Part shown: piece by piece, positions 17,560 through 25,981 of the stretch
Position numbering within the stretch: the stretch's first letter is position 1
Layout: each line of letters begins with the position of its first letter
NCBI GenBank assembly: GCA_946479285.1
Contig: CAMLFH010000018.1
Location: 1 to 64,000 of the forward strand
Source: an uncultured Flavobacteriales bacterium
GTDB lineage: Bacteria > Bacteroidota > Bacteroidia > Flavobacteriales > Crocinitomicaceae
Direction: 5' to 3'
DNA length: 64,000 nt
The notes under the pieces: model-generated
What the model saw: the letters and a program-made list of their open reading frames with translations, nothing else
Database searches by the model: none
Told to the model about the DNA's origin: nothing
Translations under genes and position numbers: made by a program

Positions 17560-18396
17560 TTAATTCTCTATGAGGGTGATTCCGTTTTCGTGCAAGCTAA
17601 TCAATCTTTGTTTGTAAAGGTTTCCAATAACTTGCTTGAAGACTTTCTTTGACCAGCCGGTTCGGTATTGAATTTCTTCCGGATCGGATTTATCTGTCAA
17701 ATCCAGGAATCCACCGTTATTTTCAAGCATGTCCAGTAATTTTTGAGCGTGTGTATCGATTTTTTCGTAACCCGCTTTCTCCAAAACGATATCTAACCTC
17801 CCGTCATGTCTGACCGTTTTCACATATCCTTTTAAGGTTTCACCCATGCGCACTCTGCGGTGCAATTCATTTTTGAAGATCAATCCGTGGAAGCGGTTAT
17901 TAACAATGACCTTTAAACCAAGATCTGTAAATTCCCAAACCATTAGGTCCACTTCGTCATCTGCCTGCAACTCATCATTCTGCACCGTATCCATGTACAT
18001 GCCGATGCGGGATGTACCAACAAGTCGCTCAGTAGCCTCGTCAATGTACATGTAGATAAAGTAATGCTTTCCTTCTTCCAGGTCTTTTGGCTGTTCTCTG
18101 AATGGAATCAACAAGTGTTTTTCAACTCCCCATTCTGCAAAAGCGCCGTATTGATTTACTTCTACAATTTTCAGGAAGGCGAATTGATTCACAAGGACTT
18201 TCGGGGTAAGTGTTGTGGCAATAATTCTTCCTTCAGAATCCTTGTACAAAAACACTTTTATCATATCATCAATCTGGAAAGACGGATCTACGTATTTCGT
18301 TGGCAACAAAACATCATTTCCTTCTTCATCTTCCAGGTAAGCTCCCGGACTCGTAAAACGGTCGAGGCGCAATTCGTTATAAACTCCTAATTCCAC
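17560..18396 (-). CDS. S1 RNA-binding domain protein, CvfB-like
   Basis: 278 aa, GTG start. It matches the CvfB/YitL family: tandem S1-like beta barrels (FLKIVEVNQYGAFAEWGVEKHLLIPFREQP at about 72-101, and LKGYVKTVRHDGRLDIVLE near 187-206) and a C-terminal winged-helix segment (FLDLTDKSDPEEI...WSKKVFKQVIGNLYKQRLI). In Staphylococcus CvfB affects virulence gene expression by RNA binding; the role here is not known. The GTG at 18396 comes 4 nt after a perfect -7 box, which supports the start and predicts a leaderless mRNA. Confidence 0.88.
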   Translation of the reverse strand: MELGVYNELRLDRFTSPGAYLEDEEGNDVLLPTKYVDPSFQIDDMIKVFLYKDSEGRIIATTLTPKVLVNQFAFLKIVEVNQYGAFAEWGVEKHLLIPFREQPKDLEEGKHYFIYMYIDEATERLVGTSRIGMYMDTVQNDELQADDEVDLMVWEFTDLGLKVIVNNRFHGLIFKNELHRRVRMGETLKGYVKTVRHDGRLDIVLEKAGYEKIDTHAQKLLDMLENNGGFLDLTDKSDPEEIQYRTGWSKKVFKQVIGNLYKQRLISLHENGITLIEN

Positions 18397-18400
18397 AATG

Positions 18401-18408
18401 CAAAGGTA
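18401..18408 (-). promoter_or_regulatory. -7 box of the CvfB-like gene, leaderless type
   Basis: Minus strand TACCTTTG, then four bases CATT and the GTG start codon. Confidence 0.5.
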
Positions 18409-18481
18409 GTTATTTGAGAATTGAAAATTGAAAATGTGAAAATTTAAAAGAGAAAAGCCTGGTCACAAACTGATTTTACTT

Positions 18482-18667
18482 CTAATTAAGCTCACACACA
18501 GGAAAATGTGCTTCAATGAATGTCCTTAATTGGTTGGATGCACTTGTTGATTGAATAAGGTCTGATTTACAGAAGTTATTCCTGTCAAAAACAATACAAA
18601 TTTCGTAGTAGCTTCTGAATTCACTGATGGAATTGATTTCAAAAGTAGAATACGGATACAGCCTTAA
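18482..18667 (-). pseudogene. Possible remnant of a coding region
   Basis: The minus-strand frame is open for 61 codons and ends at TAG (18484-18482), but it has no ATG, GTG or TTG start that fits. The translation (YPYSTFEINSISEFRSYYEI, then CIVFDRNNFC) looks protein-like rather than random. A short ATG frame (MKDIVS) in another phase lies just upstream, which would fit a frameshifted, truncated gene. This is the only content seen in the 417-bp gap 18397-18813 besides a gatatccggatatc palindrome near 18715. Low confidence. Confidence 0.25.
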
Positions 18668-18813
18668 CTAACAATGTCCTTCATTACAACACATTCCAAA
18701 AACGTACAAAGCGTGATATCCGGATATCATGATATAATGATTTCATGTTTTAGTTATATAACGAAGAAATTTGTGTTTTTCTTGAAATCATAATTGTTAA
18801 AACCGACAGCTTT

Positions 18814-19620
18814 CTAGAAATACAAATTGCCCGACTGTTTCGCCGCAATAATCATACAAGGCAACTTTAATTCATTGGTAATCAGAGATTGAGCAAAGTT
18901 ATCGAATTGAGGTAGTAAACTTTCAGAGTGATAAGCCAGTGCAATCAGTTCGATGTTCCTTTCCTTCACGTATGCCATTACTTTTTTGGAATAACCACCG
19001 CTTGAAGGAAGCAGGTTCACTTCACATTTCGCTCCTTTTTCGTCGTATTTGTTGCGGATAAGCAAGACACGGTTTTTAGTTTGTTGAGACAATCCTTCAT
19101 CCGTATGTTTTTCCCCGATCACGTGAACAGTTGCATCAAAAATACGTGCTAAATCTCCCGCAGGACTTACGATCTGAAGACTTTCCTTCGTTAAATCGAT
19201 AGGAACAACAATGTTTTTTATCTCTACGTGCTTGGTTTCTTTTTGTACTATGATAAACGGAACATCGCAGCTGGTAATCACTTTCATGGCGAAGCTTCCA
19301 GTTAATTTCTGGAATCCTTTCGCTCCATGAGTTCCCATCAGGATCAACTGAGCGTGTTCTCTGTTTGCAATTTTGTTGATGTCACTAAAAATATCGCCCA
19401 CGGTAACAAGCACAAACATCTCCACATTTGTCGGAACTGTTTTGGATTTTATAATCTCCCACAATTTCGCTTCAATTGCTGCAATTTTAGATTTGTTATC
19501 TACCAAATGCAACAGCATGATATCTGTCCTAACGTGCGTTCCCAGGAATAAGGCATAATCCAAAGCAGTATTTCCAACCTCAGTTAAATCATGCGGGACG
19601 ATGTACAAATTTCTACTCAT
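18814..19620 (-). CDS. Universal stress protein, tandem UspA domains
   Basis: 268 aa made of two Usp domains (about 1-143 and 148-268). Domain 1 shows NLYIVPHDLTEVGNTALDYA, a CSS-type strand LLHLVD and the nucleotide loop LILMGTHGAKGFQKLTGSFA that in the family binds ATP. Domain 2 begins NIVVPIDLTKESLQIVSPAG; its loop near ALAYHSESLLPQFDN is degenerate, so only one site may bind nucleotide. Cytoplasmic, solitary gene. Confidence 0.88.
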   Translation of the reverse strand: MSRNLYIVPHDLTEVGNTALDYALFLGTHVRTDIMLLHLVDNKSKIAAIEAKLWEIIKSKTVPTNVEMFVLVTVGDIFSDINKIANREHAQLILMGTHGAKGFQKLTGSFAMKVITSCDVPFIIVQKETKHVEIKNIVVPIDLTKESLQIVSPAGDLARIFDATVHVIGEKHTDEGLSQQTKNRVLLIRNKYDEKGAKCEVNLLPSSGGYSKKVMAYVKERNIELIALAYHSESLLPQFDNFAQSLITNELKLPCMIIAAKQSGNLYF

Positions 19621-19762
19621 AGCGATTTTTTTTTAACCAAAGTAGCCAAAAAAATGATTCATTAAGTGTATTAATTTTTAACAACTCTATGTTGATCAAA
19701 TATTTCACCGATTATTTCACCGATTTTAACTAAGATTATCTAAAAAGTCAATTATGGGTGTC

Positions 19763-19770
19763 TAATTTTG
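19763..19770 (+). promoter_or_regulatory. -7 promoter box of the metallophosphoesterase gene
   Basis: TAATTTTG, 22 nt before the ATG at 19793; the -33 element is not clear. Confidence 0.5.
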
Positions 19771-19792
19771 CCTATTCTTTAAAATCATCCAC

Positions 19793-20953
19793 ATGTTTGG
19801 AATTATTCTTTTACTCATTTTTATTGCCCAGGCTACACTTTCATACGCTATTTTCGAATTTCAAAATCCTTTTTCAATTGTCCTGGGAACCATTCAATTA
19901 ACCTTATTCTTCGGAAGCATGATAGTAATGATGCGTGCCATCAGAAATCGACACACAACAGATTACCGGAAAGGGTTCAATGCATTTGGAGTCATGATCG
20001 CAAGCGGAGTTCCGGCCCTGGGATTTTTTCTATTCGGGATTGTTTACCTCATTACCGGAATTGCCTTTATTGAGTACATTGGTTTCGGAATTGCAATTGC
20101 CATGTTCATCGCTATTATGGTTGGGATTATCTGGGGAAGATGGAACTGGAAAACACATACCATTGAATTACCTTTTGAGAATCTCCCTGAAAATTCGGAT
20201 GGATTGCGCATTGTGCAGATCAGTGATGTTCACGTTGGAAGCTTCTTCAATAAATACGATAAAGTGGAAAAAGCCATTCAGCAAATCAATAAGCTGGAAG
20301 CCGATTTTGTATTCTTTACAGGAGATTTGGTGAACAATATTGCCGAAGAAATGCTGGGCTGGGAACCAATTTTCTCAAAGATACAGGCTAAAAAAGGGAA
20401 ATATAGTATTCTTGGAAATCACGATTATGGAGATTACGTTCCCTGGGAAAAGGAAGAAACCAAAATGGCCAACTTAACAAAACTGATCGCCATTCACATG
20501 CAAATCGGATTTACTCCATTGCTCAATGATGCCGTAGAACTGGAACCCGGATTCTGGCTGCTGGGAGTAGAAAACTGGGGAACGGGCCGCTTTAGGCAGA
20601 GTGGAAGATTGGAAGAAACATTGAAAAAAGTCCCTGCTGATTCGTTCAAACTATTACTTTCCCATGATCCGAGCCATTTTGATGCGCAGGTAGCTCAAAA
20701 AACAGATATCGATTTGACTTTATCCGGTCACACACATGGGATGCAATTCGGAATTGAGCGTTTCGGGATCAAATGGAGCCCGGTTTCTTTCCGTTACAAA
20801 AAGTGGGCAGGATTATACAACATTGGGAAGCAATTCCTTTATGTGAACCGTGGCTTCGGTTATTTAGGCTTCCCGGGAAGAGTAGGGATTTACCCGGAGA
20901 TCACCTTGATTAAGCTGAAAAAGTTGACTTCGACTCCGCTCAGTCAACTGTAA
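19793..20953 (+). CDS. Membrane-anchored metallophosphoesterase (YkuE-like)
   Basis: 386 aa. Four N-terminal membrane segments (about 2-115) are followed by a calcineurin-like phosphoesterase domain. Metal ligands are visible: Asp145 and His147 (ISDVHVGSF), Asp178 (FFTGDLVNN), Asn209-His210 (LGNHDYGDY), His in LLSHDPSHFD and the pair in LSGHTHGMQFG. Related proteins hydrolyse phosphodiesters such as UDP-diacylglucosamine, but the substrate here is unknown. The last codons (KLTSTPLSQL then stop) are formed by a dispersed hairpin element at 20922-20949, so the original C-terminus was probably different. Confidence 0.9.
   Translation: MFGIILLLIFIAQATLSYAIFEFQNPFSIVLGTIQLTLFFGSMIVMMRAIRNRHTTDYRKGFNAFGVMIASGVPALGFFLFGIVYLITGIAFIEYIGFGIAIAMFIAIMVGIIWGRWNWKTHTIELPFENLPENSDGLRIVQISDVHVGSFFNKYDKVEKAIQQINKLEADFVFFTGDLVNNIAEEMLGWEPIFSKIQAKKGKYSILGNHDYGDYVPWEKEETKMANLTKLIAIHMQIGFTPLLNDAVELEPGFWLLGVENWGTGRFRQSGRLEETLKKVPADSFKLLLSHDPSHFDAQVAQKTDIDLTLSGHTHGMQFGIERFGIKWSPVSFRYKKWAGLYNIGKQFLYVNRGFGYLGFPGRVGIYPEITLIKLKKLTSTPLSQL
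20922..20949. repeat. Dispersed hairpin element, copy C, inside a gene's 3' end
   Basis: Arms agttgact/agtcaact (8 bp) enclose the loop tcgactccgctc. It encodes the last residues of the metallophosphoesterase. Confidence 0.75.
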
Positions 20954-20989
20954 AATAAAACTACACAAAGTCCTTAAGAACGATTAGTT

Positions 20990-21141
20990 TTCCCACTGAT
21001 GCACAGATAGCAATAGTAATGCTGATTGGATGGCGCCAATATGCTTTAGCGATGGCACAAGCTTCAGCATAGGCGCACCGGCCGCCATCATAGATATTCA
21101 AGCGAGTCCGGTAGGCTCGCAAAAAAATCTGCGAATCTGTG
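20990..21141. repeat. Intergenic cluster of dispersed repeat fragments
   Basis: This gap before the acyltransferase holds gcttcagcataggcgca (sister of 3897) and aaatctgcgaatctgtgg, which resembles cacagatcaggcggattgcgcagattttt near 46066 in inverted form. No gene is supported here. Confidence 0.4.
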
Positions 21142-21165
21142 GTGAAAAAGTTTGTAGTATTGCGT

Positions 21166-21804
21166 CTAATCAAATTCCGCTTTCAACAGGTAAATCTGCT
21201 GTTCTACTTCATTCACGATCTCTTCCGCGGTTCTTCCTTTTGGGAAGATTGGCGTTCCAATGCGCATGTAGCTGTCGAAAGGAACCGGGATAGGATCTCC
21301 TTTTGGAAGGATTTTTCCCAGGCCTTTCATGTAAATGGGAATGAATGGAATATCCGGACACTGCTCTAATACCAAGCCGACACCTCGTTTGAATTTCTGG
21401 AATTTTTCCGGTTCTCCGCGTGAGCCTTCCGGGAATAAAAGCAGTGAATCTCCTTTCTGAAGTACTTCCACCATCATGAGAATCGGATCAGGGCCGGTTT
21501 CGCCTTCTTTTGGTCGGGAACGCGGAATAAGAACTGCATTCACAAAGAAACGGGTCAATGCGGCTTTAAATGGTGATTTTCCGAAATAATCTCCTGCAGC
21601 AATCGGGTGAGTTTTTGCCAATTGTCTCAGCGGTAAATGGGCCATGATTGAAATAGTATCCAAATGTGAATTGTGATTTCCCACAATAACACAAGGCCCT
21701 CTGTAGATCAGGTTCTCCTTATGGATCAGTTTGGTACCCGAGAAAAGCTTGAGTGCCGTACGCATGATCACGGAATAAATGATGAATAAGGTCGCTTTTT
21801 TCAC
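21166..21804 (-). CDS. 1-acyl-sn-glycerol-3-phosphate acyltransferase (PlsC family)
   Basis: 212 aa. Catalytic block I HX4D is NHNSHLDT (His44, Asp49); block III is FPEGSRGE (about 124-131); block II region RSRPKEG precedes it. An N-terminal hydrophobic segment anchors it to the inner membrane. It transfers an acyl chain to lysophosphatidate or a related lysolipid. It is the last gene of a four-gene operon, overlapping the CdsA-like gene by 4 nt. The operon context suggests a dedicated paralogue rather than the housekeeping enzyme. Confidence 0.88.
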   Translation of the reverse strand: MKKATLFIIYSVIMRTALKLFSGTKLIHKENLIYRGPCVIVGNHNSHLDTISIMAHLPLRQLAKTHPIAAGDYFGKSPFKAALTRFFVNAVLIPRSRPKEGETGPDPILMMVEVLQKGDSLLLFPEGSRGEPEKFQKFKRGVGLVLEQCPDIPFIPIYMKGLGKILPKGDPIPVPFDSYMRIGTPIFPKGRTAEEIVNEVEQQIYLLKAEFD

Positions 21805-22766
21805 TGGAGGTAATACAAATTATAGACAATGTGGAAAAACACCGGAGCAGTAAGCGCCAGGGAGTCAATTCGATCTAAGATCCCGCCGTGGCCGGGAATA
21901 GTATTGCCGGTATCTTTCATGCCAACATCCCGCTTAATCGCTGAAACAACCACATCACCGATAAACCCGGTAATTGCTACGGACAAACAAATAATAATTG
22001 CTTCCATTCCTGAAAACGGTGTCAAAAAACGCAGGAAATAACCGACAACAGTTGTGGTAATAATTCCGCCGATAAATCCTTCCCAGGTTTTGTTCGGGCT
22101 GATTTTCGGAATGATCTTGTAGCGGCCAAACATCTTTCCCCAGGTAAACTGGAAAACGTCATTCATTTCGGTTATAAAAACTACAAATAACAACAATCCG
22201 CGTCCGCCGGCTTTGAAGCCTTGTAATTCCGGTAAACTCAACAAAAAGGCCAGGTGACTTACTCCGAAAACCGTCAGCATCAACTGTGTTGGCAATACCG
22301 ACATCGAACGACCGATATTTTCCGTAACACCGCGCAAAACGAGCATGAACGGGATCCACAAGTGCATAAAAATCGGGATAAAGGTGAGGAATAAACCGTA
22401 ATGCTTGTAGTATGCAAATAAATATTGGACAGGAATTGCCAAATAACACCAAATCAGTATTTTTCGATCTTCTTCACGAACATTCTTACTAATAGATGCA
22501 ATTTCCCGAAGTGCCATGAATGAAAGTGCACCAATTGCCACAAAGGAAATAATCGGATCAAGAACAGCCGCCACTACAAAGATCGTCGCCATCATCCACC
22601 AGGATTTCGTGCGCATTTTCAACTCCGCAAGATTCGCATTGGGCCTTACCAAACCCATAATCCAGAAAAGAAGGGTAGCAAAGACCAGGATCCCGAAGAT
22701 CAAACCGATTACGATCAATGTTTCTTTGTTCTCTACAAAGGCCTTTAAGTCAAATTTTAAAATCAT
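21801..22766 (-). CDS. Phosphatidate cytidylyltransferase (CdsA/YnbB-like)
   Basis: 321 aa with about eight membrane segments. The CDP-diglyceride synthase signature is near the C-terminus: SAIKRDVGMKDTGNTIPGHG followed by GILDRIDSL; the SPNKTWEGFIGG motif is at about 225-236. It makes CDP-diacylglycerol from phosphatidate and CTP. It overlaps the PlsC-like gene and the CDP-alcohol transferase gene by 4 nt each. As pyrG-type housekeeping cdsA would normally sit near frr or rseP, this may be a second, pathway-specific copy comparable to YnbB of E. coli. Confidence 0.9.
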   Translation of the reverse strand: MILKFDLKAFVENKETLIVIGLIFGILVFATLLFWIMGLVRPNANLAELKMRTKSWWMMATIFVVAAVLDPIISFVAIGALSFMALREIASISKNVREEDRKILIWCYLAIPVQYLFAYYKHYGLFLTFIPIFMHLWIPFMLVLRGVTENIGRSMSVLPTQLMLTVFGVSHLAFLLSLPELQGFKAGGRGLLLFVVFITEMNDVFQFTWGKMFGRYKIIPKISPNKTWEGFIGGIITTTVVGYFLRFLTPFSGMEAIIICLSVAITGFIGDVVVSAIKRDVGMKDTGNTIPGHGGILDRIDSLALTAPVFFHIVYNLYYLQ

Positions 22767-23356
22767 GGAAGTGTCTTTTTAATACGAACCGCTGTACTGA
22801 TAACCAGCAACAAACTGCCGGTACCAAAAATATAATTCAGAGCGACTTTTAGTTCAGGAAAGAAATAGAGCAGAAGCAAAGTTAGTCCTACCAAAAGTGC
22901 GCGATCACTTTTCCCCATCGGGCCGTCATAACGTCGTTCGCCGTTGATTGCTTTTGCCAAAACACCCGTAAATTCATTCACCACTCCGAGAATCACGAAC
23001 CCAAATAGAACGAGCGGATGCAGACCTGGGAGCAATACCAATGGCAAGAACATAGCAATATCAGCCGAAACATCTCCCAATTCGTTGAGCAATTCGCCTT
23101 TTTTACTTTGCATGTTATAGGCGCGAGCCATCATTCCGTCGAGTGCGTTCAAAGCCATTCGAACTAATAACGAAATGGGTAAAACGATCAACATCAATCC
23201 GCTTGGTTTCCAACAGAATAATCCGCCCATTGCAAAAGAAAGAACAATGGCCGACCAAGTAATTCCATTCGCCGTAATTCCCATTCCATGCAGTTTTACG
23301 AGCACAGGCCGCAAGAGTTGTTGAAACTTAGGTTTTATGTTGTAGATCGATATCAT
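22763..23356 (-). CDS. CDP-alcohol phosphatidyltransferase (YnbA-like)
   Basis: 197 aa, about six membrane segments. The CDP-alcohol motif is present in the variant form DGMMARAYNMQSKKGELLNE, then LGDVSAD. In the canonical DGxxARx8Gx3Dx3D the third Asp is replaced by Asn (LLN), while the last Asp (GDVSAD) is kept. This N variant is, as far as I recall, shared by a subfamily that includes YnbA, so it need not mean loss of function. The alcohol acceptor cannot be told from sequence. Confidence 0.85.
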   Translation of the reverse strand: MISIYNIKPKFQQLLRPVLVKLHGMGITANGITWSAIVLSFAMGGLFCWKPSGLMLIVLPISLLVRMALNALDGMMARAYNMQSKKGELLNELGDVSADIAMFLPLVLLPGLHPLVLFGFVILGVVNEFTGVLAKAINGERRYDGPMGKSDRALLVGLTLLLLYFFPELKVALNYIFGTGSLLLVISTAVRIKKTLP

Positions 23357-23359
23357 AAG

Positions 23360-24142
23360 CTATTTGATTAGCAGCGGATCAATCGTTGGAGCAATGCGGT
23401 TTGCCTTTCCTCCAAAATTCCCGGTTTTAATAAAATTCAGTATTTCCGGGCTTGTTTTTTCAATATCCGTATACATTTCATCGTGGTTCACAGGAACATA
23501 ACAATAATCGCTGTGTGATTGACGAAGTGCTTCAACTGCCCAGTTAACAGGCCCTAAAGATGCGGCGGTTTTGCGGTGTCTTTGAATCAGCTTTGTTGGA
23601 ACGGTTTCAATCAACAAACCAATTTTTCCTTTGAAATTCGTCAATGGAGGATAAGGAGTTGAAGCCAGTTCATCATTCACTTTCCCAATCACCAAATGAG
23701 CAATAAACTTGCTGTCTTTCATCAAAGAATACGGAGCCCGTTCCTGCAAAGGACTTCTATCGTAAATAATTGTTTCAATGTTGTTTAAGCCACACGTTGG
23801 ATACCAGCGGTTGAACGTCCAGCTTCCGATGATGTAGCAGAAGAAATGTACTTTTTTGTAGGACTTCAGATCGTGTTTTTCGGAAAAACGGGTCAATTTA
23901 TCCACTCCTTTATCAATTCCTTTCCGGTAAATGTAGGAGGGCTGATAAATGTCGTATCCTTTGTTTTTGAAATGCTGTGCAATTTTTCGTTCGTTGTGAA
24001 CCTTAGAACCCAATCCGGCCAAAATAACGATGGCTTCGCGCTCACTTTTTGCCTGGGTTCCAGTCTGCAGGTAAATAATGTCTCTCCCGAAAGAAAACAG
24101 GCTCATCAATAAAAAAGTTACGACCAGGTAAAAAGGTTTCAT
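23360..24142 (-). CDS. Alpha/beta-hydrolase-like secreted protein of the lipid operon
   Basis: 260 aa from MKPFYLVVTF, which gives a signal peptide or membrane anchor; the longer frame to 24169 adds a polar leader and is less likely. Residues 40-80 look like an alpha/beta hydrolase start (AIVILAGLGSKVHNERKIAQ; GYDIYQPSYIYRKG). The nucleophile elbow would be HFFCYIIGSWTFNRW, which has no canonical GxSxG, so activity is doubtful or uses a variant. It starts the operon, 3 nt before the CDP-alcohol transferase. It would occupy the position of the hydrolase YnbC in ynb operons. Confidence 0.6.
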   Translation of the reverse strand: MKPFYLVVTFLLMSLFSFGRDIIYLQTGTQAKSEREAIVILAGLGSKVHNERKIAQHFKNKGYDIYQPSYIYRKGIDKGVDKLTRFSEKHDLKSYKKVHFFCYIIGSWTFNRWYPTCGLNNIETIIYDRSPLQERAPYSLMKDSKFIAHLVIGKVNDELASTPYPPLTNFKGKIGLLIETVPTKLIQRHRKTAASLGPVNWAVEALRQSHSDYCYVPVNHDEMYTDIEKTSPEILNFIKTGNFGGKANRIAPTIDPLLIK

Positions 24143-24270
24143 TGGACGAATATATTTATATTCAGGCAAATAGAATGGAATTCAGGATGAAATTAACGCA
24201 TTTTAATAAAAATAAATAGGGCGATCCACTTACGCAGACCGCCCAGAACAGTAACTAAAATTGTTTATAA

Positions 24271-25908
24271 TTAGTGAGAAACAACAATCCTTCCGGAGCG
24301 GGGAATTTGGTTTTCTACTGTGATTCGATAAGTATAAGTGCCGTTTGACCAGTTTGACACAGGAATTCCGACCTCATTTATCTCTCCCGAAAGTGACCTG
24401 TTGTAAACTATTTTTCCGCTCAAATCCGTTATGGAAAGATTCTTAGAAATTCCATTCAGCTCACTAGAGAAATCAATTTGAACTGATTCTGAAGCAGGAT
24501 TTGGGAATACATTCTCTACAAACAAATCCTGCGTTTCTATTCCTGCGGTCGTAGAAATGATAAAACAGCTATCGGCGCTGCAATTATTCACATCTAAAAC
24601 AGTCACGCAATAAGTACCCGGGATCCCGATAATATCGCTTGAAACAGCATTATTTGTCCATTGATAGGAATAAGGTGCAGTTGCCCCGTTTACCGCCAAA
24701 TCAATTGCTCCGAAGCATGATGCACAAAGCGCATTGGTAATATTGGCAGAAATAATGAAAGCAGGAACAGCAAAAACCTGGAAAGAAGAATCTGTGGAAC
24801 ATCCAACTTCATCTGTTACCAAAATATCCACATTTCCAGCTTCCACATTTGTTATATCTTCTGTCGTTTGCCCGCTTGACCAAGAGTATTGAAAGATTCC
24901 TGTTCCTCCTGAAAGTGCCAGGTTAATTGAAGCGTTTTCTTCCGGGCAGTTGGGTTGAAGGACCGAAGCACCTAATACAATTCCCGGATTAATAAGCAGA
25001 CTCGTTGTATCCAGCCCAACAACCGCCGGATTACTTGAGCTGATTCGTAAACGATATTGGGCATTCACTGTTCCGGCTGGAATAAATCCGGGAATATTTC
25101 CGCTATTCAACTGGCTGGTAAGCGAACCGATAATTACAGGAGTAGAAAACGATCCCGAAGAATCTGACAATTCAAGCGAATAGCTGTTTCCGGTGTTAAA
25201 TGTTCCGGCAGCATTAAATGTAACCTGGACACTATCACCTTTTAGCGCTGAAACGCAAAGTGCATTAGTTGTTTGTAGAATAGGGGCTTCAATGGTATTC
25301 AAAGGAATTGACTGGCCGTAAACAGCTGTGTTATTGACGATTCTCATCTTACCTAATGAACTGCTTGCATGCCACGCCACCAGTCGGAATACAATACTGT
25401 CGGATGGTGAAACCAGCATGGAGGCAGGAGGAACGATCATAATCGAGGTAGTAGGATCGGTAGCAGGATTTAAGATCGTATATGTATTTGGAGCCACAGG
25501 TACAAATGTGTATCCGGTAGCGGGAGATTTATATTGAAGCATGCACGAATCAGGTCCGGCACTTGTTCTTGAAAGGATTAACAAAAGGCTGTCGACCTGG
25601 AAAGAAGTACTTGAATTTGCAGCAATTGAAAAAACAAAATAACGGTTTGCAGCGATTGCATCAGCTGAAGAAACATTCTGCCACTGGCCCGAATTAAGCC
25701 CGTCCGGGGAAGTGGAAAACTGGTTCCCGGATCCTCTTGCAGGTTGGTTGAAAGTAACTCCGGAACCTGCCGGAAGGTTTGCAAACTGATTATTCGGAGT
25801 GCTAAGCCATCCCGAATAAGTAGTTGGATTAAATGGTGTTTGCGCAGTTGCAGGATTCATTCCGATGCAAAAAATGCCTGCTAAAACAAAGATTAATTTT
25901 CTTTTCAT
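24271..25908 (-). CDS. T9SS-exported surface protein with SprB-like repeats
   Basis: 545 aa. The signal peptide ends near ATAQT (residue 23). Residues 25-200 form a beta-sandwich-like N-terminal region. Two SprB-like repeats follow (GGTGIFQYSWSSGQTTEDIT and VNGATAPYSYQWTNN...GTYCVTVLDVNNC). The C-terminal T9SS type A domain reads VENVFPNPASESVQIDF with LSGKIVYN and GTYTYRITVENQ. A secreted adhesin or surface protein is inferred. It lies 73 nt downstream of another T9SS cargo gene on the same strand, with a terminator hairpin between. Confidence 0.85.
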   Translation of the reverse strand: MKRKLIFVLAGIFCIGMNPATAQTPFNPTTYSGWLSTPNNQFANLPAGSGVTFNQPARGSGNQFSTSPDGLNSGQWQNVSSADAIAANRYFVFSIAANSSTSFQVDSLLLILSRTSAGPDSCMLQYKSPATGYTFVPVAPNTYTILNPATDPTTSIMIVPPASMLVSPSDSIVFRLVAWHASSSLGKMRIVNNTAVYGQSIPLNTIEAPILQTTNALCVSALKGDSVQVTFNAAGTFNTGNSYSLELSDSSGSFSTPVIIGSLTSQLNSGNIPGFIPAGTVNAQYRLRISSSNPAVVGLDTTSLLINPGIVLGASVLQPNCPEENASINLALSGGTGIFQYSWSSGQTTEDITNVEAGNVDILVTDEVGCSTDSSFQVFAVPAFIISANITNALCASCFGAIDLAVNGATAPYSYQWTNNAVSSDIIGIPGTYCVTVLDVNNCSADSCFIISTTAGIETQDLFVENVFPNPASESVQIDFSSELNGISKNLSITDLSGKIVYNRSLSGEINEVGIPVSNWSNGTYTYRITVENQIPRSGRIVVSH

Positions 25909-25928
25909 GTTGAAGATTATAAATGATT

Positions 25929-25962
25929 AAAAGAGCCCTCTGCCGAAGCAGAAGACTCTTTT
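25929..25962 (-). terminator. Intrinsic terminator between two T9SS cargo genes
   Basis: aaaagag...ctctttt with inner arms tctgc/gcaga forms a two-part stem. It would end transcription of the upstream lamin-tail gene. Confidence 0.6.
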
Positions 25963-25981
25963 CAGTAAGAATATGAAATTC

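Noticed and set aside
18715..18728. gatatccggatatc as an operator
   Set aside because: A 14-bp AT-rich palindrome in an empty gap far from a start codon; no second copy was noticed in the window.
20961..21173. 70-residue minus-strand frame after the phosphoesterase
   Set aside because: Made of dispersed repeat text (CAYAEACAIAKA); no start context.
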